A stretch of 64,000 nt of DNA, taken from contig NZ_JAQIBD010000003.1 of the NCBI RefSeq assembly GCF_030347965.1, forward strand, positions 62,001-126,000, read 5' to 3'. The first letter of the stretch is position 1. Each line of letters starts with the position of its first letter. The position numbers and the translations under genes are program-made. Shown piece after piece: positions 43,737-51,717 of the stretch. The DNA comes from Sulfurovum zhangzhouensis (GTDB lineage: Bacteria; Campylobacterota; Campylobacteria; Campylobacterales; Sulfurovaceae). Below the pieces are notes generated by a model that ran no database searches, was not told where the DNA came from, and saw only the letters and a program-made list of their open reading frames with translations.

Positions 43737-43764
43737 GTGCGTGATTTTACCTTTTTTTTGCTGT

Positions 43765-44577
43765 TTAAGTGTTTATCAGTTCTTGATACCATTCTTTTAC
43801 ACTCTTGTCACTTAACATAGAGAGTAATTTCGCCTTGGGCTTTGGGGGAAGATCCAGTGCTAAAACCTCAGAAAAAGAGAGACTTTTTTCGACACATTTT
43901 TTTGCACTGATTACTACGACCCACTCACCCCGTATTGTCTCGTTTTTTAACTGTTCGCTTAACTCTTTTGCACTGCCGCGATAGTAACGTTGATACTTTT
44001 TACTGAGTTCTTTGGCTAAAAAGAGCTCTCTGTTTTCATCCGCTGCAACCACTTCCTCCAAAAGCTTTTCAAGCCTGTGAGGTGACTCATAGAGTACAGT
44101 ATTAAAACCATTTTTCATTGCTTCAGCCAATGCAATCGCCCGCTCTTTACCTTTATGTGGTAAAAAAGCATAAAAAAGAAACTTTCCTTCTGAAAAACCT
44201 GATGCCGCATATGCCGTAGTCACGGCGCTAGCACCCGGAAGCACATCATACTTAAGACCGTTTTCTTGACAATACTCTACAAGTATCTGACCCGGATCTG
44301 AGATGATAGGCATACCTGCATCACTGACATACACTACATTTTTACTTTCCAGTATTTTTCCGTACTCTTCGAGACGTTCGTGGCCGTTATGCTCATTAAA
44401 AGAGACAAAATCTGCATCAGGATAAACCATGTCAAAACGCTCTTCAAGAAGTCTTAAAAGTTTTTTAGTTTCTCTGGTATCTTCACATAAAAAAAGTTCA
44501 GCTTCTTCAAAAAGCTTCATAGCTCTAATGGTAATGTCTTGGGGGTTTCCGATGGGGGTTGGTATGAAAGTTAACAT
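43765..44577 (-). CDS. rsmI: 16S rRNA (cytidine1402-2'-O)-methyltransferase
   Basis: 270 residues, tetrapyrrole-methylase fold. TPIGNPQDITIRA at the N terminus binds SAM, and EDTRETKKLL, ISDPGQ and PGASAVTTAYAASGF mark the active site. It modifies C1402 in the decoding centre. It lies between rpmE and rlmB and is read with them. Confidence 0.95.
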   Translation of the reverse strand: MLTFIPTPIGNPQDITIRAMKLFEEAELFLCEDTRETKKLLRLLEERFDMVYPDADFVSFNEHNGHERLEEYGKILESKNVVYVSDAGMPIISDPGQILVEYCQENGLKYDVLPGASAVTTAYAASGFSEGKFLFYAFLPHKGKERAIALAEAMKNGFNTVLYESPHRLEKLLEEVVAADENRELFLAKELSKKYQRYYRGSAKELSEQLKNETIRGEWVVVISAKKCVEKSLSFSEVLALDLPPKPKAKLLSMLSDKSVKEWYQELINT

Positions 44578-44598
44578 GGTAGGTTAAATGAACAGAAT

Positions 44599-44631
44599 TT
44601 CGGATTCCCATCGTAAATAGGGGAATCCGAA
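44599..44631 (-). terminator. Hairpin after rpmE, palindromic TTCGGATTCCC repeat
   Basis: Perfect 11-bp arms TTCGGATTCCC/GGGAATCCGAA around an 11-base loop, 7 bases after the rpmE stop. Its core GATTCCC is also in the hairpin at 39333-39365, which suggests a dispersed palindromic element. Confidence 0.6.
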
Positions 44632-44637
44632 GAGGGT

Positions 44638-44838
44638 TTACTGAAGGTTGAATTTCTTCTTAAACTTCTCAACTCTACCTGTAGCATCCACGATCTTCTC
44701 AGAACCTGTGAAGAATGGGTGACACTCATTACAGATATCGATACTCATTGTTTCTTTATCTGATTTGATCTCAAATTTGTTACCACATGCACATGTTACT
44801 TCACATGCTTTGTAATCTGGGTGAATATCTTTTCTCAT
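44638..44838 (-). CDS. rpmE: 50S ribosomal protein L31, zinc type
   Basis: 66 residues. Four cysteines (16, 18, 37 and 40, in TCACGN and DICNECHP) bind zinc, so this is the C+ paralog used when zinc is ample. The basic C-terminal end binds 5S/bridge B1b. It has AAGG before the ATG and a ~125-base leader with a clear TATAAT promoter at 44972-44977. I recall rsmI-rpmE order in Campylobacter. Confidence 0.97.
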   Translation of the reverse strand: MRKDIHPDYKACEVTCACGNKFEIKSDKETMSIDICNECHPFFTGSEKIVDATGRVEKFKKKFNLQ

Positions 44839-44965
44839 TGTGTTACCTTTTAAATAATAATTTTAAAATGTGACAGGCAACTAACCTGTTCTAGCACGAT
44901 GGCTCTTCCGCTATCTTCAGTCCGATAGGGGTCGCTGCAACACTCAAGAGGTGAGACAACTTTAG
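44839..44965 (-). ncRNA. Structured rpmE leader (candidate L31 autoregulatory RNA)
   Basis: About 125 bases from the promoter (TATAAT at 44972-44977) to the ATG. On the sense strand I see three hairpins: CTCA/TGAG; CTATC/GATAG with an 8-base loop, extended by two GC pairs outside a mismatch; and ACAGG/CCTGT close to the Shine-Dalgarno AAGG. L31 leaders that bind their own product are known in Firmicutes, Actinobacteria and Gammaproteobacteria. I did not recognise any of those consensus shapes here. Confidence 0.5.
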
Positions 44966-44971
44966 GGCGAA

Positions 44972-44977
44972 ATTATA
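44972..44977 (-). promoter_or_regulatory. -10 box of rpmE
   Basis: TATAAT on the minus strand (AGATATAATTTCG context), within an AT-rich upstream stretch. It lies 134-139 bases upstream of the rpmE ATG. Confidence 0.7.
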
Positions 44978-45082
44978 TCTAAATAATTTTAAAAAATTAT
45001 AAAACAGATTGATATGGATTATCCAAATATCAATCTGTCTCAGGACTCTGCCCGTCCATACATGTTTTACCTGTATCAAGAC

Positions 45083-45862
45083 CTACTCGTCATCATCTCC
45101 AAATTCATTTTCTATCTCTCTTTGGTACGCTTCTTCCTTCTGTTTTTCAAGTTGTGCATTTGTCAACACCGCTTCATGAAGGAACTCTCCGAAGAATGTT
45201 TTTGGCTCGGAATACGCGATAAAGAAGTACGTTCCTACTACAAGCCCGATCATAGTTAAGGCAGTAATCATTTTTTGTACCGGATTAAACATTTGAATAG
45301 GCTCTTTGATACGTATTTCGCATGCACCTCCCGGACAATGTACCGGATCCACTCTAGTGAGAACTTTGTATATCATACAGCCCACACATATGGAAAAAGC
45401 ACTTTCTAAAAATGTAAGTACAAGACAAAGTACACAGATTAGAACTTTGTAAAAAGTAATATCCCAGTGTATAACAAACCACCAGACCATAGGAATGGAG
45501 ATAAGCCAGCCCAGTGTCCATGCAAAGCGTTTTTGTAATCCGCCTACATACTCAGGCTTTTGATTTTGTACAATAAATTTTCCCAAAAGCAAAGAGGGAG
45601 AATAGTTCGGACTTATAATTCTTGCCGTAAAATCAATAAATAAAAATGCCAGATAGACTCTTGCTACTATAATGTGGTTAAATCCTATACCGACAAAGAT
45701 GACAATCATCCCCAGCATTCCAAGTATTCCTGCTGCAGCTCTTGCTTCTCTTTCATTAATAACCCTGATATCATATCCAGGGACTTTTGCTCCATATTCC
45801 CATAAAAAACTTTGTAAGTTCAAAAATTTTCCTTTTATCACTATTAATGTATTTTCGATCAT
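45083..45862 (-). CDS. DUF4395 membrane protein
   Basis: 259 residues with about five membrane helices; the N-terminal VINEREARAAAG and the central NYSPSL... and CVGCMIY are typical of DUF4395. Pairs of Cys in CVGC and CPGGAC could bind a metal or be redox active. A TTG start at 45823 has a better ribosome site (AAAAGG) and would drop 13 residues, so the true start is uncertain. The C terminus is charged (EFGDDDE). Function unknown. Confidence 0.75.
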   Translation of the reverse strand: MIENTLIVIKGKFLNLQSFLWEYGAKVPGYDIRVINEREARAAAGILGMLGMIVIFVGIGFNHIIVARVYLAFLFIDFTARIISPNYSPSLLLGKFIVQNQKPEYVGGLQKRFAWTLGWLISIPMVWWFVIHWDITFYKVLICVLCLVLTFLESAFSICVGCMIYKVLTRVDPVHCPGGACEIRIKEPIQMFNPVQKMITALTMIGLVVGTYFFIAYSEPKTFFGEFLHEAVLTNAQLEKQKEEAYQREIENEFGDDDE

Positions 45863-46210
45863 TTCTTGAGACTATGAGTAAGGCTAAGCAGATACTTTAG
45901 AGAGGATATCTACTCAGGATTGTTTGTTTTTACTTATTTTAAAAACAAAATGAAAAAATGCCTAAGCTCTTTCCTGATCAAAAATTCTATGGGATGCATT
46001 ATATCAAGTTTAAATCAAAAAAAAAATGTAAGAAACAGGGTTTGCCTGTTAGATGCATCTAACACTTAATGAAGTATTTTTCAAGGATTGCATCAAGGTA
46101 GTCACTGCATAATGTGAGGTGAAATCACACTCCATGTTTTCAATTGGCGGAATAAGTTTTATCAGATGTTACGTATATACATTAAAATAATTTCAATGTG
46201 TTTGCAGAAT
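45863..46210. other. 348-base gap with palindromes and a promoter
   Basis: No gene is seen. On the minus strand: an 18-bp perfect palindrome (46047-46064), overlapped by an AACAGG/CCTGTT hairpin (46034-46050) that is followed by a long T run and may terminate rsmE. Next is a TATAAT box (45998-46003) that could drive the DUF4395 gene. The rest is AT-rich and without recognised features. Confidence 0.55.
46034..46064 (-). terminator. Terminator after rsmE with overlapping palindrome
   Basis: Hairpin AACAGG/CCTGTT (46034-46050) followed on the minus strand by TCTTAC and about ten T. The perfect palindrome TGTTAGATG/CATCTAACA (46047-46064) overlaps its right arm, so the two folds compete. Confidence 0.6.
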
Positions 46211-46879
46211 TTAGAGTAGTATTTTTGAAGCTACTGCACATGCCGCACTTTCACTTTTAAGCACCAGCGGTGTATCAAATCCTACCACTCTCTCCTGTGC
46301 AAAAAGTGCCACTTCTTTCTCGGTCAATCCACCTTCGCAACCGATCACTATCGTATCAATAGTCATTCCGGATGAGAGAGTATGTTCTGAAAAGTTCAAA
46401 AGATAACTTTGAGGATTTTCAGCAATAAATGCTTTTAGATTCTCAGAAATATCAAACTGCATCATCTCGCTTCGCCCTGACTGTTGGGAAGAGTTCAGCA
46501 GTATCTTTTCCCAACGTTTAAAATCAGGTTTGAAACTTTTTTGCGAACGGTCACAATAGATAAAAGTGATCTTTGCCACCCCCATCTCATTGAGTGACGG
46601 GAGTACTTTCTCTACACTCTTAGGATCGATCATACACCATCCTATATGAAGATCATGCTTTGCTTTTACTTCGAGTATTTTACTCTCTTGAAGAATGAGT
46701 GTAGCGTTACGTTTATCCATCTGTGTGATCAAATAGCGGTGGATCAAACCGTCTTCTAAGTTACGCAGATAAAGGATATCATCTACCTTATGGCGACGTA
46801 CCTTAAAAATATATCGATGATCATCTCCTTCCAATATCAAGGAAGGCTGTCCTGCTAAAGTATTATAAAGATATAACAC
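46211..46879 (-). CDS. rsmE: 16S rRNA (uracil1498-N3)-methyltransferase
   Basis: 222 residues. N-terminal PUA-like part and SPOUT knot with IVIGCEGGLTEKEVALF, LKSESAAC at the end. It methylates U1498 of the 30S. The start overlaps the end of the upstream four-TM protein by 17 bases. Confidence 0.93.
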   Translation of the reverse strand: MLYLYNTLAGQPSLILEGDDHRYIFKVRRHKVDDILYLRNLEDGLIHRYLITQMDKRNATLILQESKILEVKAKHDLHIGWCMIDPKSVEKVLPSLNEMGVAKITFIYCDRSQKSFKPDFKRWEKILLNSSQQSGRSEMMQFDISENLKAFIAENPQSYLLNFSEHTLSSGMTIDTIVIGCEGGLTEKEVALFAQERVVGFDTPLVLKSESAACAVASKILL

Positions 46880-47291
46880 CCTTCACCCTTAACACCATCA
46901 ATACAACCATCACAGCTACCAGCAAAATCTGAACAAAACCAATCTTGATAAATAGTCCTCTTATCAGTTTATACGTTGTAGGGTTTCCCAGATTAGCGAC
47001 TTTCACTAGTTTATGTTTACGTATCTCAATGTACATCATTACTGCCCAGATCACGATCATCAGTACAATAGCCATATTCATAGAATATTCTCCCACGACA
47101 AATGCCACAAGTCCCGCAAAGGCGATCATCGTAATAATCGCTTGAAAGATAAAGGTATAGATCATACTGATTTTTTTAAGTACCTGCGGATTTTTGGTAG
47201 TCATCATCGGCATAAAAAGTCCTCCAACCAAAAATCCTAAAAACATATAGATCAATATACTATGTGTCAATAAAATCGTTTCAATCATCAA
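46863..47291 (-). CDS. Four-TM membrane protein, unknown
   Basis: 142 residues, mostly hydrophobic, four membrane helices (about 6-27, 45-66, 71-87, 116-136). Short polar loops; MMTTKNP after helix 1. I do not recognise the family. A TATAAT box on the minus strand (47314-47319) is 25 bases upstream, nearly back-to-back with the moeA promoter. It is translated with rsmE. Confidence 0.75.
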   Translation of the reverse strand: MMIETILLTHSILIYMFLGFLVGGLFMPMMTTKNPQVLKKISMIYTFIFQAIITMIAFAGLVAFVVGEYSMNMAIVLMIVIWAVMMYIEIRKHKLVKVANLGNPTTYKLIRGLFIKIGFVQILLVAVMVVLMVLRVKGVISL

Positions 47292-47313
47292 ATGTCCTTC
47301 TATAATAATCGGA

Positions 47314-47336
47314 ATTATACTCTAATTTGTTATAAT
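47314..47336. promoter_or_regulatory. Divergent promoters, four-TM gene / moeA
   Basis: TATAAT for the minus strand at 47314-47319 and TATAAT for the plus strand (moeA) at 47331-47336, only 11 bases apart. Confidence 0.65.
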
Positions 47337-47364
47337 CCCCATAACTAATATAAGAAGGTTTATT

Positions 47365-48591
47365 ATGCTCGTATCCATCCCTCAAGCACTGGATCTCATC
47401 AATGAAAAAGTTACTCCATTAGACGGTGAGATCATCCCTATTGAATACTCTGTCGGCCGTGTGGTACAAGACTCCTATACTGCTAATTTCAACCTCCCAA
47501 GATTTGATAACTCGGCAATGGATGGCTATGCTGTAAAAGTATCAGATGCAGGTTCTACTGTACTTTGCACCCAGGTTATCTATGCAGGAGACAATCCTTC
47601 TATAGAGCTCAAAATAGGCCATGCGATCAAAATCATGACAGGAGCACCCATCCCAAAAGGATGTGAAGCGATCGTACCTATCGAAGATGTGACCATCGAA
47701 CAAGACAAAGTCACACTGCCAGGTAACATCAAAATGGGTAACTTCATTCGTTTAGCAGGAGAAGATATAGCAAAGGATACGACCTATCTTCATCAAGGAG
47801 AAGTGATCAATGCCTATACTGTAGCATCACTTGCGTCTCAGGGAGTTACTCATATCACAGTAAACCGAAAGATCAAAATAGCCATCTTTGGAACAGGGGA
47901 TGAACTCCGCCCTCATTTTGAAAAAATTGAAGATCACCAGCTTTATAACTCCAATTCTCCTATGTTTCTCACTAGAAGCAAAGAGCTGGGATGTGAAGTA
48001 CGATTTATCCGTTCCAGTGCTGATACGCTTGAAGCACTTCAAGATTCCGTTGCTTCTGTACTTGATGCGGATATTATCATTACGAGTGGTGGGGTAAGTG
48101 TAGGCGATAAGGATTTTACCAAAGAGGCTTTTACCAATCTTGGTATGCAGATACATTTTGAAAAAGTCGATATCAAACCGGGACGTCCTACTGTATTTGG
48201 GACCATAGGGAGAACCGTTGTGGTGAACCTGCCGGGTAATCCTCTTGCCTCTATGGTAAACTACGAGCTTTTTATCAGAGCCATTATCCGTAAAATGAGC
48301 GGAAGAAATGATGCACGCCATGGAACTGTCACGACGATCATGGGAGAAGAACTGAAACTAAAAGGCGGAAAAACTACAGCACTGCTGGGTACATTTGATG
48401 GAAAGTCATTTACACCGATCCACAATCAAAAACCGGGGATGGTATCACCAATGCAAAAAGCTGACGGGATGATACTCCTTAGTCCTGATATTGCTCACTT
48501 GTCAATAAACAGTACAGTCAAAATGATCCCGCTAAGATGGGAATCATGTACAGAAAAAACAGAGGACCTCATCAACCGTTTCTCGGAGTGA
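47365..48591 (+). CDS. moeA: Molybdopterin molybdenumtransferase
   Basis: 408 residues. Inserts molybdate into adenylylated molybdopterin. Visible signatures: FDNSAMDGYAV, IMTGAPIPKGCEAIV, TSGGVSVGDKDF and VNLPGNPLASMVNYE. It serves FdhF encoded 9 kb away and other molybdoenzymes. TATAAT at 47331. It is convergent with eptA, 7 bases apart. Confidence 0.95.
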   Translation: MLVSIPQALDLINEKVTPLDGEIIPIEYSVGRVVQDSYTANFNLPRFDNSAMDGYAVKVSDAGSTVLCTQVIYAGDNPSIELKIGHAIKIMTGAPIPKGCEAIVPIEDVTIEQDKVTLPGNIKMGNFIRLAGEDIAKDTTYLHQGEVINAYTVASLASQGVTHITVNRKIKIAIFGTGDELRPHFEKIEDHQLYNSNSPMFLTRSKELGCEVRFIRSSADTLEALQDSVASVLDADIIITSGGVSVGDKDFTKEAFTNLGMQIHFEKVDIKPGRPTVFGTIGRTVVVNLPGNPLASMVNYELFIRAIIRKMSGRNDARHGTVTTIMGEELKLKGGKTTALLGTFDGKSFTPIHNQKPGMVSPMQKADGMILLSPDIAHLSINSTVKMIPLRWESCTEKTEDLINRFSE

Positions 48592-48598
48592 TTTTACA

Positions 48599-50233
48599 TT
48601 AGGGGATATACAATATATCCTTTGATGGTTGATAAACACTTGTTTGCACATTAAAAAGTCCCAATAGTGTATGAAAGAGATTATCATGTGTATACTCTTT
48701 ATCCTTACTTTTTTTGAACTTTTGAATTTTCTTCTCCACATTAAAGAAGGTATTGAACCACATCAACGCACTGATATGTGTTTGTGATTCTGGTGCCATT
48801 ACATAAGGCAGTCCATGCAGGTAAAGACCGTTTTCACCCAAACTTTCACCATGATCACTCATGTATACCATTGCTGTTGCATGTGTTTTGTCATACTTTT
48901 TAAGAAATTCAATGGTTGCATTTAAAAAATAATCTGTGTAGAGAAGTGCATTGTCATAGGCATTGTTGATCTCTTCTTGTGTACATTGTTCTACCTGATT
49001 TGTTTCACACACAGGTGTATACATCTCAAAACGTTTAGGATAGCGTTTATAATAAGCCGGGCCGTGATTACCCATCTGGTGTAATACGATCAAAATATCT
49101 TTCTTTGGGTGCTGGTCAATATAACTATCCAGTCCTGCCAGCATTCCCTCATCTCTACACTCGCTCCCTTCACAAATTGGATTATTCTCAGGCATCCTAT
49201 AATCCTCAAAAGGTACTCTGAGTGCGACACCCTTGCTGTTTGAGTTATTGTCTCTCCAGAGAACAGCTATCTCATTGGTATGACTCAAAACATCTAAAAC
49301 ATTCTGCGTTGATATCCCTTTATTATAGCTATAGTCATTATGATCATAGATCGAGAACATACACGGTACCGAAACAGCAGTAGATGTACCACAGGAGAAA
49401 ACATTTGAAAGGTTGATAACATCCTGCTTTACTAAAAGTGGATTGGTTTCTCTTTCATAACCATTCAAACTGAAATGATCTGCTCTAGCAGCTTCTCCTA
49501 CTACAACAATAACGATCTTATGCTTATCTCCCTGTTTTCTTACTACTTTTGCATCTTCACCGATCGCATTGACAATCACAGGGCCGTTATTATAGATCTT
49601 ATTGATATAGTCTCCGATAGAGTAGATCCAATACGTAGGGTTGGTAGCGTATCTAAGTGGCTTATGTTCTCTAAAAAATGAGGTGTAATATCTACTGAAA
49701 ATAAAAACCGTACCGGAAATAATGAGTAGTGAAATAACTATCACTTTCATTTTGACTATCAATTCTATTCGCATTGGTTGATAAACAATTTTTGAACGGT
49801 AAATAAACCATGATGGAAGAACACCCAAAAATAGAAAATATCCTACCTGGTTCAATGTCAACAGATCCAAAAGCTCATTCATATTTGTTTGAACGGTATT
49901 ACGGATCATTTCACTATCGATCACGACAAAATAGGTATTCATAAAATAGTTTGTCAGGGATGAGACCAAAACAACTATAATCAAAATGGCCTTAGTGGTA
50001 TACTTTGAACTGAACAGTATTAAAAGTAATGTTGTCAATGTACCTAAAACTACTCCAAGAGAAAATAAAAATGCAATATTTTCATGGATGGGATAGATAT
50101 CAACTGTACTTTTAAAAAATGCATAGTTATCAAATAGCACAAGGAATATACTTGTCAAAATAATAAGCTTAAGCTGTGTAAAGTTTTTCAATGAACGTAT
50201 TCTTTTGGTGAACATTTTTTTATCATCAGTCAT
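48599..50233 (-). CDS. eptA: Phosphoethanolamine transferase, EptA-like
   Basis: 544 residues. Five membrane helices (within residues 20-190) and a periplasmic alkaline-phosphatase-fold domain. The metal and nucleophile sites are seen as VVGEAARADHFS (Glu), GTSTAVS (Thr nucleophile) and YMSDHGESLGE (Asp, His). It moves phosphoethanolamine from phosphatidylethanolamine to lipid A or similar targets, often giving polymyxin resistance. Campylobacter EptC also modifies flagella; the target here is unknown. Cysteine pairs suggest periplasmic disulfides. Confidence 0.9.
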   Translation of the reverse strand: MTDDKKMFTKRIRSLKNFTQLKLIILTSIFLVLFDNYAFFKSTVDIYPIHENIAFLFSLGVVLGTLTTLLLILFSSKYTTKAILIIVVLVSSLTNYFMNTYFVVIDSEMIRNTVQTNMNELLDLLTLNQVGYFLFLGVLPSWFIYRSKIVYQPMRIELIVKMKVIVISLLIISGTVFIFSRYYTSFFREHKPLRYATNPTYWIYSIGDYINKIYNNGPVIVNAIGEDAKVVRKQGDKHKIVIVVVGEAARADHFSLNGYERETNPLLVKQDVINLSNVFSCGTSTAVSVPCMFSIYDHNDYSYNKGISTQNVLDVLSHTNEIAVLWRDNNSNSKGVALRVPFEDYRMPENNPICEGSECRDEGMLAGLDSYIDQHPKKDILIVLHQMGNHGPAYYKRYPKRFEMYTPVCETNQVEQCTQEEINNAYDNALLYTDYFLNATIEFLKKYDKTHATAMVYMSDHGESLGENGLYLHGLPYVMAPESQTHISALMWFNTFFNVEKKIQKFKKSKDKEYTHDNLFHTLLGLFNVQTSVYQPSKDILYIP

Positions 50234-50357
50234 CTATTTTTTAAATCCAAATCCTATAAAAAATGTAAATGTACAATCTATTCTTGGCATCATACATAAA
50301 GCATACAGGATAAAAAACAATTTTAGAAACTATGAAGTGAAATAAGCAAATTGAAGG

Positions 50358-50384
50358 AGAGAGTTTGTAACAAACAAACTCTCT
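50358..50384 (-). terminator. Hairpin after the cytochrome c lipoprotein gene
   Basis: Perfect 11-bp stem AGAGAGTTTGT/ACAAACTCTCT with a 5-base loop. It lies 5 bases after the stop. On the minus strand there is no U run beyond it. Confidence 0.6.
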
Positions 50385-50389
50385 AAAAA

Positions 50390-51088
50390 TTACAGTGTAG
50401 CCATATATGCTGCAAGTGCTTTAATATCCTCATCACTCAATGTAGCGACTTGACCTTTCATTAAAGCTCCCATACCGGCTACATCTCTTGTCCCTGCTTT
50501 ATACTCTGTAATCTTTGTCTCAAGATCAGCAGCACTTTGTCCTGCAACGATCTCGGACTTGCCAAGTGCTTTGGTTTTACCGTCAGCTCCATGACAACTT
50601 GCACATTTTGCAAAGAGTGTTTTCCCTGCTTCATTATCAGCGGTCGTTTCCGTCTCTGTTTTTTCTTCAGTCTCTAATGTAGAAACTGTTGTTTCCTCTG
50701 TAGGTTCTTCCATCTCCGATGCTGGGGCAGATGTTACTACAGTAGTAGCTTCTTCAGCCGATGCAGGTGTTTTCTCTACTTGACCAGTAATTGGATTAAT
50801 AATATCTTCCGCTGCTTCTTTAGTACCTTCCACAACCGGAGCTACTGCTTCTTTTGTCGCTTCAATTGCTTCTGATGTTTTTTCCTTAGCCTCTTGCGCT
50901 GCTTCTTTAGTGGTTTCTACAACCTGTTGTACCGTTTCTGTTACCGCTGTCTCCGCATCTTTTACTGCCGACTGTGTTGTCTCTTTTGCTGCAGTTGCAG
51001 TTTCAGATGCCGCTTTTTTTGTCTCTTCGCTACATCCTGTAAACAGTACTGCGGCTGCTGCGATTGAAAGTAATACCACTTTTTTCAT
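50390..51088 (-). CDS. Lipoprotein c-type cytochrome with long helical linker
   Basis: About 232 residues: lipobox FTGC (Cys19), then ~135 residues of Ala/Thr/Glu/Lys repeats (ATKEAAQEAKEKTSEAIE-like), predicted helical or LEA-like, then a small cytochrome domain with CASCH at about 162-166. Ends in AAYMATL. Electron carrier held at a distance from the membrane. A haem ligand Met is probably in GMGALM. The upstream in-frame ATG adds 13 residues without a ribosome site, so the start is at 51088 (AAAAGGAAG upstream). Neighbouring petABC is not adjacent. Confidence 0.85.
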   Translation of the reverse strand: MKKVVLLSIAAAAVLFTGCSEETKKAASETATAAKETTQSAVKDAETAVTETVQQVVETTKEAAQEAKEKTSEAIEATKEAVAPVVEGTKEAAEDIINPITGQVEKTPASAEEATTVVTSAPASEMEEPTEETTVSTLETEEKTETETTADNEAGKTLFAKCASCHGADGKTKALGKSEIVAGQSAADLETKITEYKAGTRDVAGMGALMKGQVATLSDEDIKALAAYMATL

Positions 51089-51135
51089 TATGCTTCCTTT
51101 TAAATATGAGTTAGAATCATTATACATTAAAATCG

Positions 51136-51717
51136 TTAAACAATTGTAGGGTTAGCGATCTTCTCCATCTTTAAGAGTTTGTCCCAAATTCCCGGGTCGC
51201 TCCACTCTTTTTGTACCTGAGCAGAGAAGATGATCTCTTCAAGTTTGATCTCTCCCATCAGTATACTGTGTGCATCCTCTTTGAATCCCTGTGCATATCC
51301 TGTATCTGTTTCATGTACGATAATACTGTGCAGCTTCACTTCTCTCTCACCATTTTGCATTGCAGTGCACGCTAAGATACGCTCAACCATTAGATAGATC
51401 ACACGGCTGAACTGTTCTGCAGAGGGAGACACAGGTAACTCTACCCACCTGGCACTATGAGTTTTCATCGCTTGAAGATATGCTGCATCATCTTTATGCC
51501 ATAAGGTAATACTGTGATCAAACGAATCTATCAGCTCTTTAATTGTCAATTTGGTCAATCCAAAATCATAGACCATCTGTCCATCATCAAGATAGTTAGA
51601 TTCTAAAAGCACTTCAACCTTGTAAGAGTGTCCATGGATATTTTGACTGCATCTTTGCGTCGTGCATCCACGTACGATATGGGCATTTTCAAATTTAAAT
51701 AGTTTACGTATTAACAT
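51136..51717 (-). CDS. queD: 6-carboxy-5,6,7,8-tetrahydropterin synthase
   Basis: 193 residues of the PTPS/QueD fold. The zinc histidines are His13, His28 and His30 (FENAH and NIHGHSY), and Cys23 is the catalytic cysteine. It makes the second queuosine precursor from dihydroneopterin triphosphate. It is longer than E. coli QueD by extra sequence. It is followed by a cytochrome gene and preceded by queE, whose stop is adjacent. Confidence 0.92.
   Translation of the reverse strand: MLIRKLFKFENAHIVRGCTTQRCSQNIHGHSYKVEVLLESNYLDDGQMVYDFGLTKLTIKELIDSFDHSITLWHKDDAAYLQAMKTHSARWVELPVSPSAEQFSRVIYLMVERILACTAMQNGEREVKLHSIIVHETDTGYAQGFKEDAHSILMGEIKLEEIIFSAQVQKEWSDPGIWDKLLKMEKIANPTIV

Noticed and set aside
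44891-45079. 62-residue ORF across the rpmE leader and promoter
   Set aside because: Overlaps the TATAAT promoter and hairpins of rpmE and has no ribosome site, so it is more likely leader RNA.
47827-48321. 164-residue ORF on the minus strand
   Set aside because: Antisense of moeA; shadow frame.
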